Source: Prostheceraeus crozeri (lineage: Eukaryota; Platyhelminthes; Polycladida; Euryleptidae). From it: DNA of 64,000 bases. Under the pieces are notes generated by a model. The model made no database searches and had not been told where the DNA came from. It worked only from the letters and a program-made list of their open reading frames with translations. The stretch is from contig CAJQUW010010273.1 in the NCBI GenBank assembly GCA_907163375.1, positions 186,001-250,000 on the forward strand. Direction: 5' to 3'. The position numbers were made by a program, and so were the translations under genes. Shown here one piece after another: positions 1 through 10,414 of this stretch. How positions within the stretch are numbered: position 1 is the first letter of the stretch; the number at the start of each line of letters is the position of its first letter.

Positions 1-1
1 C

Positions 2-445
2 ACCTATCATGAACAAACCTGTATACACTCGGAAACGCCGGAACATTGTTCTGCAAGTTACCGTCGGTATCAACAACGTCCAAAACATGTCACCCATGGG
101 ATGACATTACACATCTATGGTTTACCGGAATATACCTTTGATTATGCCAAAGGATGGAACCACACCCTCGACACCCTCTTCCCATGGAAAGGGAAGGAAT
201 TGGATCGCTTGTTTCAGAAATCCTATTTCCCTTATGCTTATGAATCGAAAGAGCTGTTGGCCAATACGTGTTTACAATCCTACTTGTTTGGAGATAAACT
301 CTCTGATAAGACATTGTATTCACCCGCTGTCGCATATCAAGAAGGATCCACCCTGAAAGTCTGCAAAGATAGATTGACTTCCTTTATTGGATGGTTCAGT
401 GACGATATGCAAAAGCTCATGACGACCATGATGGAACGCTGGTAA
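2..445 (+). CDS. Unknown element 1 protein, open at window start (C-terminal part)
   Basis: The reading frame is open from base 2 through an internal ATG at 101 to the stop before 446, so this may be the C-terminal part of a longer protein starting outside the window. The visible residues are rich in aromatic residues (FPWKGKEL, SYFPYAYESKELL) and end in a Met-rich helix (MQKLMTTMMERW). I do not recognise a family. It lies six bases upstream of a penton-like gene in the same direction, so a structural or packaging role is plausible but is inference. Confidence 0.5.
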   Translation, partial: TYHEQTCIHSETPEHCSASYRRYQQRPKHVTHGMTLHIYGLPEYTFDYAKGWNHTLDTLFPWKGKELDRLFQKSYFPYAYESKELLANTCLQSYLFGDKLSDKTLYSPAVAYQEGSTLKVCKDRLTSFIGWFSDDMQKLMTTMMERW

Positions 446-451
446 GAAAAC

Positions 452-1171
452 ATGTTTTATCTAGTGGATGGTATGGTGTTGGGAGTGGATGTGGGAAAAC
501 AAGATATTCAATCGGTGATGGTGAATACACATCCGACACCTCGCCCTTTTCTTCATCTCTATAGCAAGACCATGAAACCGTTGCACATCTATGACCACAT
601 GATTCGGCAAGGCTACATCAACCCCACCCTGGACATTTCTACCTCGTTTCATCGTGTCCGCATTCCCAATTGGAGTTATACCTTGGAAGGACTCTTTTCT
701 AAACTCCAAGTGAATTTACAGGCGTGGACGGATGTATCCCTCTCTCTCTCGAAAGATCATTATTTGACGGTGAAAACTGCGGAACATGCCTTTATTGATT
801 TTGGAGAAGCGTTGAGTTATCGTATAGGTCTACCCCAATCCTATTATGGACCCAATACACAAATGACAACACTGTCTCCCCTCAGTATGACTCCCAATTC
901 CTTCAACATTATCGTCTATTGTAGTATTGTGGCGGAAAGTATTGTGGGAGGACAACGTGAACAAATCTTGAAAATTCACCCCATTGAAGAGAAACAACGT
1001 TTGGGGGAAATGGTGTCGTATGAAGTGTCCAATATTGATTATTACCCCATTTTTACATCCGCTATTGATGAGATTGAAATTCAGTTGCGTGGTGATGATG
1101 GCGAATTTATTCCGATTCATGAAGGACGATCCTATTTCAAACTCCATCTCCGCCGTAAGGAGACTAGGTAA
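452..1171 (+). CDS. Penton-like minor capsid protein, copy 1
   Basis: The 239-residue product ends in the motif DDGEFIPIHEGRSYFKLHLRRK. This matches the known C-terminal pattern of the Polinton minor capsid family (D-D-x-G-x-x-(I/V)-P-(I/F)...G...L-H-(F/L)-R-R), which is often annotated as F54H12.2-like. Before it come a 'YCSIVAESIVGG' segment and a tyrosine-rich segment, also typical of the family. The protein would form capsid vertices next to the double jelly-roll major capsid protein. It is followed after 24 bases by a paralogue (1196-2095) sharing the same C-terminal domain, so the pair arose by tandem duplication. The N-terminal third has no recognisable domain. The reading frame looks whole. 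Confidence 0.75.
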   Translation: MFYLVDGMVLGVDVGKQDIQSVMVNTHPTPRPFLHLYSKTMKPLHIYDHMIRQGYINPTLDISTSFHRVRIPNWSYTLEGLFSKLQVNLQAWTDVSLSLSKDHYLTVKTAEHAFIDFGEALSYRIGLPQSYYGPNTQMTTLSPLSMTPNSFNIIVYCSIVAESIVGGQREQILKIHPIEEKQRLGEMVSYEVSNIDYYPIFTSAIDEIEIQLRGDDGEFIPIHEGRSYFKLHLRRKETR

Positions 1172-1195
1172 TTATGGACAGAGTGACACTTAACC

Positions 1196-2095
1196 ATGCA
1201 TGAGGAAACGATTCACTTGTTGAGTAATGCTCAGCCCAATTTGTTTCCTGAAAATAGAGCCAATCATTTCAAAAATCGCTTGGTTCCTTCCATCCCCATA
1301 GTCCATGGGGATCAATGGGAAGCCGGTATCTCCGTCGTCAATTTCATCAATACTCTTCAGACAATACCCGTGGATGTCAACTTTAGTGTGGGGACATTGA
1401 AGGATCATCCTGAGACGATTTCAACCGTCTTTACATCTTCTATCCTTCCTGTCAAAACGGATTCACCGCGAGGAGAGCAAGGCAAACAAGGCAAACAGGG
1501 TGAACAAGGCAAACAAGACAAACAAGATAAACAAGACAAACAAGGCAAACAGGGAGAACAAGGCATGTTTACACGCTTCAACATTCCACGCGGTATTTAT
1601 TCGGAGAAGACGTTGATGCAGTGTTTGAATCAGAATCGACAGCATGGTCACAATTTCCACTTTTCTATCACTACATTGGCGCCTCATGTCCATGTTGTCT
1701 CAGTGGTCGTACCCCCACACTACAGTATGAAACTCCATCCTTTGCTCAAAGACATTCTTGGGTTTAAAACAGACTTACTCACTTCCTCACAGCAAGCGAC
1801 TGCCCCTTTGAATTTGAATGCGTTCACCTACAATATTCTCCTGTATTGTAATATTGTAGGCTATCATTATGTAGGAGGTATGAAAACAAACTGTATGTGT
1901 GTGATTCCCTACACGGGGAAAGATTATGGAGACAGTATTCATCATGAATTCCAGAATGTCACCTATCTCCCTGTGAAAAGTCAACAGGTGCAAGATATTG
2001 AAATCAAACTCATGTCGGATGATGGTCATCCCATCCCTATGACAGACGGACGGTCCTATGTAAAAATGCATCTTCGACGTCGCGCAATTAAGTAA
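1196..2095 (+). CDS. Penton-like minor capsid protein, copy 2, with G-x-Q repeat insert
   Basis: The 299-residue product is a paralogue of the preceding gene. Its C-terminal 90 residues carry '[14 protein letters not shown]', '[16 protein letters not shown]' and '[12 protein letters not shown]', the penton-like signature. Between about residues 95 and 125 sits a low-complexity insert of tandem triplets such as GEQ-GKQ-DKQ, encoded by 9-bp-like DNA repeats. This collagen-like spacing (Gly or Asp every third residue, no proline) suggests a flexible or fibre-like arm on the capsid, which is inference. Such inserts expand and shrink by replication slippage. The reading frame looks whole. Confidence 0.75.
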   Translation: MHEETIHLLSNAQPNLFPENRANHFKNRLVPSIPIVHGDQWEAGISVVNFINTLQTIPVDVNFSVGTLKDHPETISTVFTSSILPVKTDSPRGEQGKQGKQGEQGKQDKQDKQDKQGKQGEQGMFTRFNIPRGIYSEKTLMQCLNQNRQHGHNFHFSITTLAPHVHVVSVVVPPHYSMKLHPLLKDILGFKTDLLTSSQQATAPLNLNAFTYNILLYCNIVGYHYVGGMKTNCMCVIPYTGKDYGDSIHHEFQNVTYLPVKSQQVQDIEIKLMSDDGHPIPMTDGRSYVKMHLRRRAIK

Positions 2096-2124
2096 TTGTC
2101 TTTTCCCAAGCACATCAAGACACG

Positions 2125-2772
2125 ATGACGAATCTCTTTTTAATCCGTAACCGAACACATTCCTCTGGACGATTGTTTGGAAGAGGTTCATTTATGCAAC
2201 GCGGTGGATGGAATAAAGTGATTGGACAGAAAACACGCATGATTAGACCCCGTGTCACTGGTGTCAAGAAACCATCCATCCGTCTGCCCAAATCACTCAA
2301 AAAGAGTGTTCCCAGAAAAACATTTCGAAAACCCTCTCGAAAAACAAATCGAAAACCCTCTCGAAAACCCTCTCGAAAAGCATCGCGAAACCCTTCGCAA
2401 AAGGGACTTGTACATACGGTACAGAAAACATTGGGAAAATCGTTACGTTCGACAGAGTTTCTCAATTCTGCGAAACAAGCTGTCACGGATGCTGTCAGCT
2501 CTACCGCACAAGAAGGAGTTGATCGTCTCAAAAAGGGTGTGAAAGCGCTCGCCAAACGCACTTTACAGACTGCTCCCGAACGTGTTGTAGAAGCTATTCA
2601 AAATAAAGTGAGTCGGAAACGCGTCTTCACGGATGAAGAAGGAGATCGGGTGGAAGAACCTGCTCCTAAACGTCGTCGTGGTCATGTGGCCATTGCCCAT
2701 CATACGAAATGGGGGAAAGGAAGTTTGATGGGGCGTTATCGCGGAGGTGCTAAACAACGCATGCTCTTTTAA
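2125..2772 (+). CDS. Basic, nucleic-acid-binding core-like protein
   Basis: The 215-residue product is extremely basic. Residues about 70-95 hold tandem RKPSRK-type repeats, the centre has an amphipathic helical region (FLNSAKQAVTDAVSSTAQEGVDRLKKG), and a PAPKRRRG nuclear-localisation-like motif lies near residue 180. The N-terminus (GRLFGRGSFMQRGGW) and C-terminus (GRYRGGAKQRMLF) are glycine/arginine rich. The composition and its place between penton and major capsid genes resemble the DNA-condensing core or minor virion proteins of adenoviruses and Polintons, but I see no alignable homology. The reading frame looks whole. Confidence 0.6.
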   Translation: MTNLFLIRNRTHSSGRLFGRGSFMQRGGWNKVIGQKTRMIRPRVTGVKKPSIRLPKSLKKSVPRKTFRKPSRKTNRKPSRKPSRKASRNPSQKGLVHTVQKTLGKSLRSTEFLNSAKQAVTDAVSSTAQEGVDRLKKGVKALAKRTLQTAPERVVEAIQNKVSRKRVFTDEEGDRVEEPAPKRRRGHVAIAHHTKWGKGSLMGRYRGGAKQRMLF

Positions 2773-2808
2773 GAACTAAGCAATCTTAGGACATCCGTCC
2801 CATCAAGC

Positions 2809-4175
2809 ATGGCGGAAACCCCTGCCTTATTGGATGCGCGTTACGATGTATTCCAAAGTGATAAAGTCGATGTCTCGAGTACTTCTCAGCATACGAGCGT
2901 TCTGACGCCAGTTAATGGATTGGAAAATTCCGGTACCATTCAATTCACGGTCCCTCGACTAGCCATTCATTGGATGGATGTATGCAATGCCTATTTTCGC
3001 GTGGAAGTACAACTCATGAAACATGATTCGGCTAAAGGAGCAGACGTGCCATGTGAGTCGTCAGACAAGGCGATTATTATCAACAATACGGCTCACTCCC
3101 TCTTTTCCGACATTACTATCCGCTTGAATGAACGCACCATTGAAGGAGGCAATGACATGTATTATTTGAGAGCTTACCTTAGCAATCTTTTACAATATAC
3201 CAATGATGTGAAGAATACACACATGGTCACACAAGGATTTACTGTTCCTCAAGTGATGTATGACACGGAGTATAATGCAGCGAGTAAGACGATAAAGACT
3301 AAGGCGGTAGAGTTTACAGATAAAGAGAATGCACTCAATCAAGCCATTCTCAAACAATGGTCAGACCACAAATTTAAACGTACCTTTGACTTTCCCCTGA
3401 AATGTAATTTGTTCCAACAAGTGATTGCTCTGCCCCCAGGCATGCAACTGGATCTCATTTACACCTTGAATAAACCGGAATATGCCATTTATGATATGGC
3501 ACATGCTGCAGGGACGACCTCTACAAAGTACAGGTTCAAAATCACCTCTTTCCAATTGTATATGCCATGCTCACACCGAATGCAGAACTGCAATTGAAAA
3601 CTGCGAATCGACGCAAGACAGAAGCCATTTATTATCGCTACAATGGCATGACCGTCCAACGACAAACGATTGAAAGTGGAGTACAAAAGAAGACGTTTTC
3701 CAATGTGGCTGCTCTATTGAGTCCTAAACTCATCTTTTTCGCGGTTGTTCCCAGTAACTCTTGGTTTGATCCAGGAAGTCGTAAACTCTATTTTGAAAGG
3801 CATGGACTCTCTCAAGTCACCATGACCACCAATGGAGCCATCATGACAGGAGGCACCATCAATTGCAAAGATGACGTGATTGCCTACAGCCAATTCAATC
3901 GTGCGATTCAAGTCTATAACACGAATGAATCATGTGGTATTGATTTGGAGAGTTTTACCAAATACTGTTACTTTATCGCCTTTGACTGTACCTTGGATAA
4001 ACAAATCGATAGTGTTCAACCCACCAATACACGTCAATATGGACTGGAATTGCAATTTGAGAATACAACCCGGCAAAATATGGATTTATTAATGTTTGTC
4101 ATTCATGACGAACAATTCTCCGTCACACCGGAGAATGCTGTCATCTCCAGTGCGTATATCCCTCCCGCTATTTAA
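2809..4175 (+). pseudogene. Major capsid protein (double jelly-roll), fossil
   Basis: The segment encodes the Polinton/adintovirus major capsid protein. Family hallmarks include an N-terminal 'GTIQFTVPRLAIHWMDVCNAYFRVEV' strand pair (quoted in part), the 'INNTAHSLFSDITIRLNE' motif, and 'YYLRAYLSNLLQY', the Y-R-x-Y-(I/L)-x-x-L-L signature. Later come 'FDFPLKCNLFQQ' and 'LPPGMQLDLIYTLNKPEY'. The whole region has the usual length for the family (about 440-450 codons). It is the late structural gene between the core-like protein and the protease. It is broken, with about one break. Confidence 0.85.
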
Positions 4176-4294
4176 GTGTTGGCGCGCATGGACATCCTCA
4201 TAAGATATGGTGAAGGAGCCCGAGAATCACGTTCCTCCTATCGCTTGGACATCTCTTTATCAACATCGTCTCATTAAAGCTCAGCGTTGACTGA

Positions 4295-4927
4295 ATGGGA
4301 GACTGGTTAAGCAACACGGAAATCGAAGGAATCATGCAGGGTATGAATCAATTACAAGAGAAACATTTACTCAATGCCTGCATGTGCGAAGATGATTTTC
4401 TCTGTGCTATTCAGTGTAGTTGTCAAACGTTTGCTCATCGCCTCCTCCAATCTTCTTACGTTCCCCTCCAAGGTGTGTTTCCTGCTGATCTACTTCCTGC
4501 TCATTCCCCGGAATCAAAGACACTTATTGTCAATAGTGATCGCTCTCATCAACCTGGCAGGCATTGGTTGGCCTTTTATCAAAATGCGGATCAACGCGTA
4601 TGCGAATTCTTTGACTCTTATGGACTCACTCCATCTCACTATCCACATGTTACCGAATGGTTATCGACAACACCTTATCCTCTAAACTATCGTCGCCCTC
4701 TGCGTATACAAGGACCTAAAGCCTATTGTGGTGCTTACTGTATTTACTTTTTAAACCAACGCCCTTTTAACACGTCTATGGAAAAAACACTGACCTTCTT
4801 TCGAACATTGGATGCTTACGAGAAAGATCAAGAACTCATTCAAACCTACTTATCCTTCAATGATAAAATTGTCTATTCCTATTTGTATTCTACATTATCC
4901 CATGTTTTGAAGTCAATAAAGAAATGA
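4295..4927 (+). CDS. Adenain-type cysteine protease (capsid maturation)
   Basis: The 210-residue product carries the adenovirus-protease/Ulp1 fold signature: His at about residue 90 (GRHWLAFY), Asp at about 107 (CEFFDSYG), the oxyanion Gln at about 139 and catalytic Cys at about 145 (QGPKAYCGAYC). Length and spacing match adenain (about 204 residues). In Polintons and adenoviruses this enzyme cleaves capsid precursors inside particles. It is the last gene of the rightward block, and an AATAAA signal overlaps its last codons (4915-4920). An upstream gap of 119 bases separates it from the capsid gene. The reading frame looks whole. Confidence 0.88.
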   Translation: MGDWLSNTEIEGIMQGMNQLQEKHLLNACMCEDDFLCAIQCSCQTFAHRLLQSSYVPLQGVFPADLLPAHSPESKTLIVNSDRSHQPGRHWLAFYQNADQRVCEFFDSYGLTPSHYPHVTEWLSTTPYPLNYRRPLRIQGPKAYCGAYCIYFLNQRPFNTSMEKTLTFFRTLDAYEKDQELIQTYLSFNDKIVYSYLYSTLSHVLKSIKK

Positions 4928-4953
4928 ATCATGTTAATGATTGTATTTTTATT
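4915..4953. terminator. Facing polyadenylation signals between convergent blocks
   Basis: AATAAA lies on the + strand at 4915-4920, inside the end of the protease frame, and AATAAA lies on the - strand at 4948-4953, downstream of the RING gene. The two convergent gene blocks therefore terminate within about 40 bases of each other, which fits a compact virus-like genome. Confidence 0.6.
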
Positions 4954-5045
4954 TCAATGGAATCCTTGAACTTTTTACAGAGGATAATACCACAAGGTTT
5001 TGTACATGAAACACTATACACTATACACAGAGTTTTTTCCATACA

Positions 5046-5540
5046 TCATGCATGATAAACAGTGACTGTTGAAGCAATGTCTTGATCACAAAGAGGGCAA
5101 GATAACGTTTCAAAGGGATTATAACATGTAGAACACATAACATTATGAGAACATGGTAAAAAGAGAAGGGATCGTTCCTGTTTAAAACAAATAACACAGT
5201 TCCGTTCACATAATAATTGAAATGTCTCTTCTTCTAATTTCTTTCTAAAGTCACTTTTATGGGAAGAGTTATCTGACACATCCATTGCAAATCTCACATT
5301 TTTCACTCCAGATCGCGCCAATGTCATTGTATTGCAGTGTAGCAGGGAGTCACCCTCGATCCACCTACGCTCCAAATGGTGATTCATAGCGTGCTCATCA
5401 AGATCCATGAGTCGATCCACTAATTCACCAGCAGTGATCGTTTCATTGAGATGTGTTACCGTTTCTATCGCTTTGAATGAATATCCCAGGTCTCTTGCGA
5501 CAACCCACGACGTTGGGGTACTAGTTGCTGTCCGATTCAT
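5046..5540 (-). CDS. IAP-type RING protein with UBA-like segment
   Basis: The C-terminal 45 residues are a C3HC4 RING of the inhibitor-of-apoptosis type: CVICFKQERSLLFLPCSH, then CSTCYNPFETLSCPLCDQDI and a short tail ending TVTVYHA. Cellular IAPs likewise end in '...CP.C...I..TV..(F/Y)'. Upstream, 'DLGYSFKAIETVTHLNETI' resembles a ubiquitin-associated helical segment. No BIR domain is visible. A ubiquitin E3 role against host apoptosis or in protein turnover is inferred from the family. I chose the ATG at 5540 (MNRTATSTPT) because upstream codons overlap the TBP-like gene. The reading frame looks whole. Confidence 0.75.
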   Translation of the reverse strand: MNRTATSTPTSWVVARDLGYSFKAIETVTHLNETITAGELVDRLMDLDEHAMNHHLERRWIEGDSLLHCNTMTLARSGVKNVRFAMDVSDNSSHKSDFRKKLEEETFQLLCERNCVICFKQERSLLFLPCSHNVMCSTCYNPFETLSCPLCDQDIASTVTVYHA

Positions 5541-6096
5541 TGAGGGAATCTCCTTCGAATAGGGATTTGAGAATGTCTTCCACCAACGATTCCGCTTCTG
5601 CAATCGATAAAACACCCGTCACAATCACACTTCCGTTGGAAAAGAAGGAACAATGCAAATTACCTTTGCGTATTAACGTTCCGGGAAACAGCTCGCGCTC
5701 GTTGGAAATCACTGATGTCGATGGCAACTGTTGAATGGTTTGCATGCGGTCTTTTGTATAGTTCCATTGACATTGAACGGTGCAGGATTTTGTGATTGGG
5801 TCGCTCACGTCCAATCCGTAGGGGGCGAGTAATTGGCGCATCTCTTTACAAATACGATCGTAGGTTTCCAGAGAGTGGTTGCCCAAAATTTGGATACACC
5901 CCCGTGGACAAATCTGTACAGCGACCGAAGAGTTCCATTTCCAATAGACTCGACAAGGGCGTGATGCTCGGTAGGTGGCCAGAGGGAGTTGCGGTAACAA
6001 TGTCTGCAGTGGTATTGCGGAGGATGCTCTGAGCTCCACCATGCGGTTGCAGATCCTTGACATTTTTGAGAGCGGGGTGTAGATACCCTTCTTCAT
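5521..6096 (-). CDS. TATA-binding-protein-like factor
   Basis: The 191-residue product shows the two imperfect repeats of the TBP saddle. In repeat 2, 'ERELFPGTLIRKGN' followed by 'FSNGSVIVTG' aligns with the cellular TBP pattern 'YEPELFPGLIYRM...FVSGKVVLTG'. Repeat 1 (about residues 15-100) has the matching 'RASRPCRVYWKWNSS...CPRGCIQILG' pattern and a trailing helix. It has no N-terminal extension. It follows PolB in the same direction and overlaps the RING gene start slightly. A role in redirecting transcription to element TATA boxes is inference. The same kind of gene occurs in element 2 (29507-30063), which argues for a conserved function. Confidence 0.7.
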   Translation of the reverse strand: MKKGIYTPLSKMSRICNRMVELRASSAIPLQTLLPQLPLATYRASRPCRVYWKWNSSVAVQICPRGCIQILGNHSLETYDRICKEMRQLLAPYGLDVSDPITKSCTVQCQWNYTKDRMQTIQQLPSTSVISNERELFPGTLIRKGNLHCSFFSNGSVIVTGVLSIAEAESLVEDILKSLFEGDSLNESDSN

Positions 6097-9000
6097 ATAG
6101 GCGATGGTTACCGTAGGGAAGGCTCTGATTGGGTAAATACCAACACCGCTTGTCCTCCCAGATACTTAAGGCCTTCTTCACTTGCGTCACTGTTCTCATC
6201 ACGTGGTGCTGGGATTGGAGGAGGGTTTGTGACACTGTGGTAACGGAATGTTTTTCAAATGCGTCCACATAATTCTGATGTTTCACTTGTCGCTTCTTTG
6301 CTTGACACACTCCTTTCATGCGACAGTCGTGGATTTCTTCCTCATTGCCTTTGAGGACAATGTAAGAGTACATCGTGGCACTCAAACATACAAACTCCTT
6401 CACCCTATCCCCCACACACTCATCCTTGAAACATCCCAAACGATTCGCATTCTCGGTACGTCTCTCTAGATGACTCACGGGATAATTTGAGGTATCGAGA
6501 ACACCTTTCGCTTCCGTATCAATAAAATTGGGGATGTTGTCAAACGAACGCAGCACTTCTTCGCGTGTATACCGGCTGCGGACTTTGAGGAAGAAGGAGT
6601 CTGTGTCCCCACCAATGAGTTCCACTGAGGTGCACGTCTTGTTGGCTTTCCACTGGTCAAACAGCTTGTACATAATAATCTTGCTGTTGTCCAGGATGCA
6701 TTGCCCGATATAAATGGGCTTGTTCAAGTCTACCTTGGTCTTGCGCACATTCACCACCACGGCTTTGTCGCTGATGTTGAAGAAAGATTGGCAATAGGGA
6801 TGACGTGTCCATTTGCTAAATACATTCGGTGATCGAACAAAATAGTGCTTCCCATATTTCCGCACATTCTCCATCGTCTTGCCATACAGTGCGTTCACCA
6901 TCAACTTGTGGAGATTGCGGCGCATTTTCGTGGTTGCCTTGGCGCGTTCTTGCGTATGGTATTGAACATAGGGGCGAATATACGGCTCTTGGTTGAAGGA
7001 GATCCCGTAATGAACCTTGGTGATATGTAAGCCCTTCTCCACATAATACTTGAGAGCGGCGATATGTACCACATACTCTTTGCGATTTTCGTGCGTCATC
7101 ATTAACTTGTTGGCTGAGTGAAAGGGTCGGTTCCCGTTCAACTCTTGCCATAGTTCATGCATATAGGGAGACATGTCCTCCCATTTCGCTGTCCCGCGGT
7201 AAGGAGCCAATGGTAAATCTTCCGTGGCATCTTGGACGTGTGGGGATACTCCAAATCGACGCACAGTACATGACCTGTGGTGCCATTGACATTGTATCGT
7301 CTCACCCATTCGTCGTTGATGTCCACCAAGACCTCCGGTCGTACCCAGGCAAAACAATCCTTCGGCAAAGGTCCCATCATGGCCGCACCGTATAAATTGT
7401 TCGCATCGATATAAAACAGGTGAGTACCTTCTTCTGCTTGCGCGCGGTGTTGATTCACAAATGTCATCCCTCCACGAATCCCTGCTTCAAACACGCGGTA
7501 CATATCCACGTCATGCAATTTCTCCAATTTGACCTGTGTCTTTTTAAAGAAAAATGAATAGATCAAGCCAGGTGTGCCGAAATAGTGGATGGGGTCCAAT
7601 GCAGACACGTCGCGTATTTCACTTCGAAAGTGTTCGAAGATGTCTGCGAGCAAGGCTACATCCACTGTCAAATAATAGTGGATATAATCTTCAAACGTGC
7701 TCCACCCCGTCTCTGTCCACGCCTTTTGTGCCACAGCATACTCATCCTCTTCCAACTCCTTCTCACTCAAATCATTGTAAAATGCTTCCTTCGGAGGCAA
7801 TTGAGTCTCGTGGATACGATCCCAGCAGTCAAAATATGTATAGGGAAAATATCCTTTCCGAATAGATGTGTGATCGCAATTCGGATAGACGTTGCTCAAT
7901 ATGTGATTTGAGTGAGGAAAGTCACTGATGGTCGTTGACAAATTGTTTAGAGAGTCTTTCAAAAACTGACATGAATCGATGAATCGGATTTTATACAGGG
8001 TATTGGATGGCATGGGAAGAACGATGGTCACTCCCAACGTTTTGTCTCCTGACACATAAATGGGGTCGATCTTATACTTGTGATCCAGCTTGGTAAACCC
8101 TTGTACAATCACCTGGTGACTGTCATATCCCTTCCAATTGTGAAACAAGATGTTTAATGTGTTCCGGGATTGACGTCGTCGCAGGTTACATGCATTGCAC
8201 AGGGTTTGCAGATATTTGCCTGTGATATGATCGTGGTCTCGCACCTTTGTCGTAGGTCCATTCTTTTCACCTTGCTTCTGGGGTTTTACATCACATCCGC
8301 ACATGTTACATTGAGCTGTCTGTTCATAGTCCCGTATATCATCCTCCGTCAGCGTCATGTTACGGTTTGTCGCTTTCATGTGATCAAACATCGACCAGAT
8401 CACCTGTCTGATGTGTGTAATAAAGGCAGGAATGCACTCGTTCCCCTTATGGATCACCACCGATTCTTTCTTGTCCAGCGGCGGATGCCACACCACATAG
8501 GATCCCACATACGCTGCTGTATGCTTCTTGGACACGGAATCAATCATGCTCTCAATGTCCGCATACATCACAGCGAGGGGTTGAGTGGTTTTCGCGTGGT
8601 CGATAAATTCGTGCGGTTTCGTATCTTCCGGGGTCGTTTCCATCTGAAAAAATCCTCCATCGCATTTGGCTTGATGTTCCACACGTTCTTTGTGCGCCAT
8701 ATCCTTTGTCTTTCCATACTTCATCCCCTTCTCGTAGAAATTGAATCGTAAGCTACATAACTCGCATGTTTCAAATCGTGTCACTTGCGTTTGGCTCATG
8801 TTCCGATACCACATGCAAGCACATTTCTGAAAATCCGTCACGGGAAGAAAATGTCCAGACTGATCCTCCATATCGTACCGCGTCACCATCACCAGATGAA
8901 CGATGCGTGTGTTCTCCTTCACAGCTTGACGGACCGGGTATAATTGACCCACAAATCCTTTACTGTCATGCACGTGGATACGAAGAATGACATTGTTCTT

Positions 9001-10019
9001 CTTTTCGAACTCCTGAATATCCCGTGTATTCATCAACCCCTCTGACGTCATCATGGAAAAGTCTAGATGATAATATTGGTTCAAATTCAACATGCGCACT
9101 GTAGGAAGCTCATTCAGATAAATGTTATAGGATTTCTTGGTGTGGGAATTAGCAGGTCGAGGAATGCGATTGTCTTGGTAGGCAAGTGCATAGAGGACAC
9201 TGTCTTGAAAACAATGTGATGTATACGTGTTGCGCTCAAACACACATATGCCTTTTTGATATCTCGGTGAATAGGAATCGGTGCGCCCATGCGAAAATTA
9301 GGGAAGGAACTTGTTTGAACTAGTAACTCCAACACTTCCTTCACCGCAAATCCTGATCCGTCTTCTCGATAGTCTTCAATAAATTCTTCAAACTTTGACA
9401 CCATGTCACGGAACCATGTATCAAAGTTACGTGCTTGGACGCCTTCGTGAATGTATGAGGGTGTGGTGATGTCTCTCACTTCCTCTTCGCCCGTCGACAT
9501 ATCCATCTTGGCAAACCTGAGTCTCATACTCACAAGCCCTTTCACATCCTCGTGGGGGTGTTGTTGCACAATGACACGATATAAGTCCGCATACATTGAA
9601 TTCAAATATACCTTCCATTCATTCGTGGCTTGATGAGGGGTAAATCGATAATTATATCCGCGACCGTCCATGATCCGTTCTTCTTCCACAGCTGCACCGC
9701 CCTCTTGCATGAACTCAAACAGGTAGGGACACAAATGTTCATCCCATCCTTCCGCTTCAGCATTCACCACTGTATCGCAGTAGCGACACCGTCCCACACA
9801 CGCATGCTTATGGTACGCCTCCACGTCGAAACTTCCGTCGCAATCCAAACACAGCAAGTCATTGTCATCACCATAATTAAACGCGCGGCAATCGTGTTCG
9901 TCTCCATACCATTTACAACATGTCCAACAATAGTTGCGACCCGTCTCCGCTGCTCCATGAGCAATACAGTCTTGAAAGCGAGAGAAGGACTGACGGCAGA
10001 ATTCACACGCGTACTGCAT
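6097..10019 (-). pseudogene. Protein-primed DNA polymerase B with N-terminal zinc fingers, fossil
   Basis: The N-terminus (near 10019) has a C2H2-like finger (CEFCRQSFSRFQDCIAH) and further paired cysteines. The 3'-5' exonuclease motif YADIES, a central HNH-like CxxC...DHDHITGKY segment, and polymerase motifs A (DANNLYGAAM), B (KLMVNALYGKTMEN) and C (GGDTDSFFL) follow in order. These are the hallmarks of Polinton/adintovirus family-B polymerases, which replicate linear genomes from terminal proteins. The C-terminus probably lies near 6100, where the TBP-like gene starts. It is the first gene of the leftward block behind a TATA box. It is broken, with about two breaks. Confidence 0.9.
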
Positions 10020-10055
10020 GGTTAGAATGAGAATGATTTTCTCTGACAGCGTCTT

Positions 10056-10064
10056 CCTTATATA
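10056..10064 (-). promoter_or_regulatory. TATA box of the polymerase block
   Basis: The - strand reads TATATAAGG about 37 bases upstream of the PolB ATG at 10019, preceded by a GC-rich segment. The spacing leaves a very short 5' leader. It resembles the TATATAAG boxes before genes of elements 2 and 3. Confidence 0.6.
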
Positions 10065-10079
10065 CCGCGCGGTGACTCA

Positions 10080-10260
10080 TCACACGTGCTCGGCGCCGCG
10101 TGCTCCGATTGGTGCTCCGTGCTCTTACCCCAAGTGCGCCGATGCGTGGGCGTGTGCTCCGTTTCCTGTCCTCTTCGCTACCCGTGCTCTGATGCGTGGG
10201 CGTGTGCTCCGATGCCCGGGGCATGTACTTAAGTGCACCGATAAAAGTACACATGTTTTG
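10080..10260. repeat. GC-rich degenerate repeats upstream of the polymerase promoter
   Basis: Words like GTGCTCCGATGCGTGGGCG recur (10099-10215) in a GC-rich block unlike the AT-rich surroundings. It may be the promoter-proximal end of element 1 or part of its terminal repeat. No inverted partner is in the window. From 10261 to 10414 I see nothing I can name. Confidence 0.4.
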
Positions 10261-10414
10261 AATGTCAAATGCGGGAATAAGGGGCTAGAATTGGCTACTA
10301 ATGGCCATCTTGACGGTCACAAAGAAAGAAATTCGTAGTAATTGTTTGGTGTACTCAAAGACTTTTGAGTTTGAAGACATGTGAGCTTTTAGAGACCTCT
10401 CATGCAACTTCCTG

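Larger units (their letters stand above)
1..10260. mobile_element. Element 1: Polinton/adintovirus-type element, right part (fossil)
   Basis: Two convergent gene blocks are visible. A rightward block (1-4927) has two penton-like proteins, a basic core-like protein, a double jelly-roll major capsid protein and an adenain-type protease. A leftward block (10019-5046) has protein-primed PolB, a TBP-like protein and a RING protein. This set is diagnostic for the Polinton/Maverick and adintovirus group. The left end lies outside the window, so the packaging ATPase and integrase cannot be assessed. No terminal inverted repeat could be identified on the right, and the limit near 10260 is only where element-like sequence stops being recognisable. 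The element is broken, with about three breaks in the visible part. Most genes still read through, so it is not very old. Confidence 0.85.

Noticed and set aside
8170-8751. A 193-codon + strand ORF
   Set aside because: Antisense to the PolB exonuclease and finger region of element 1; no family resemblance.
10261-10414. A terminal inverted repeat or target duplication for element 1
   Set aside because: No AGT-type end or matching 6-bp word could be fixed, and the left end is outside the window.
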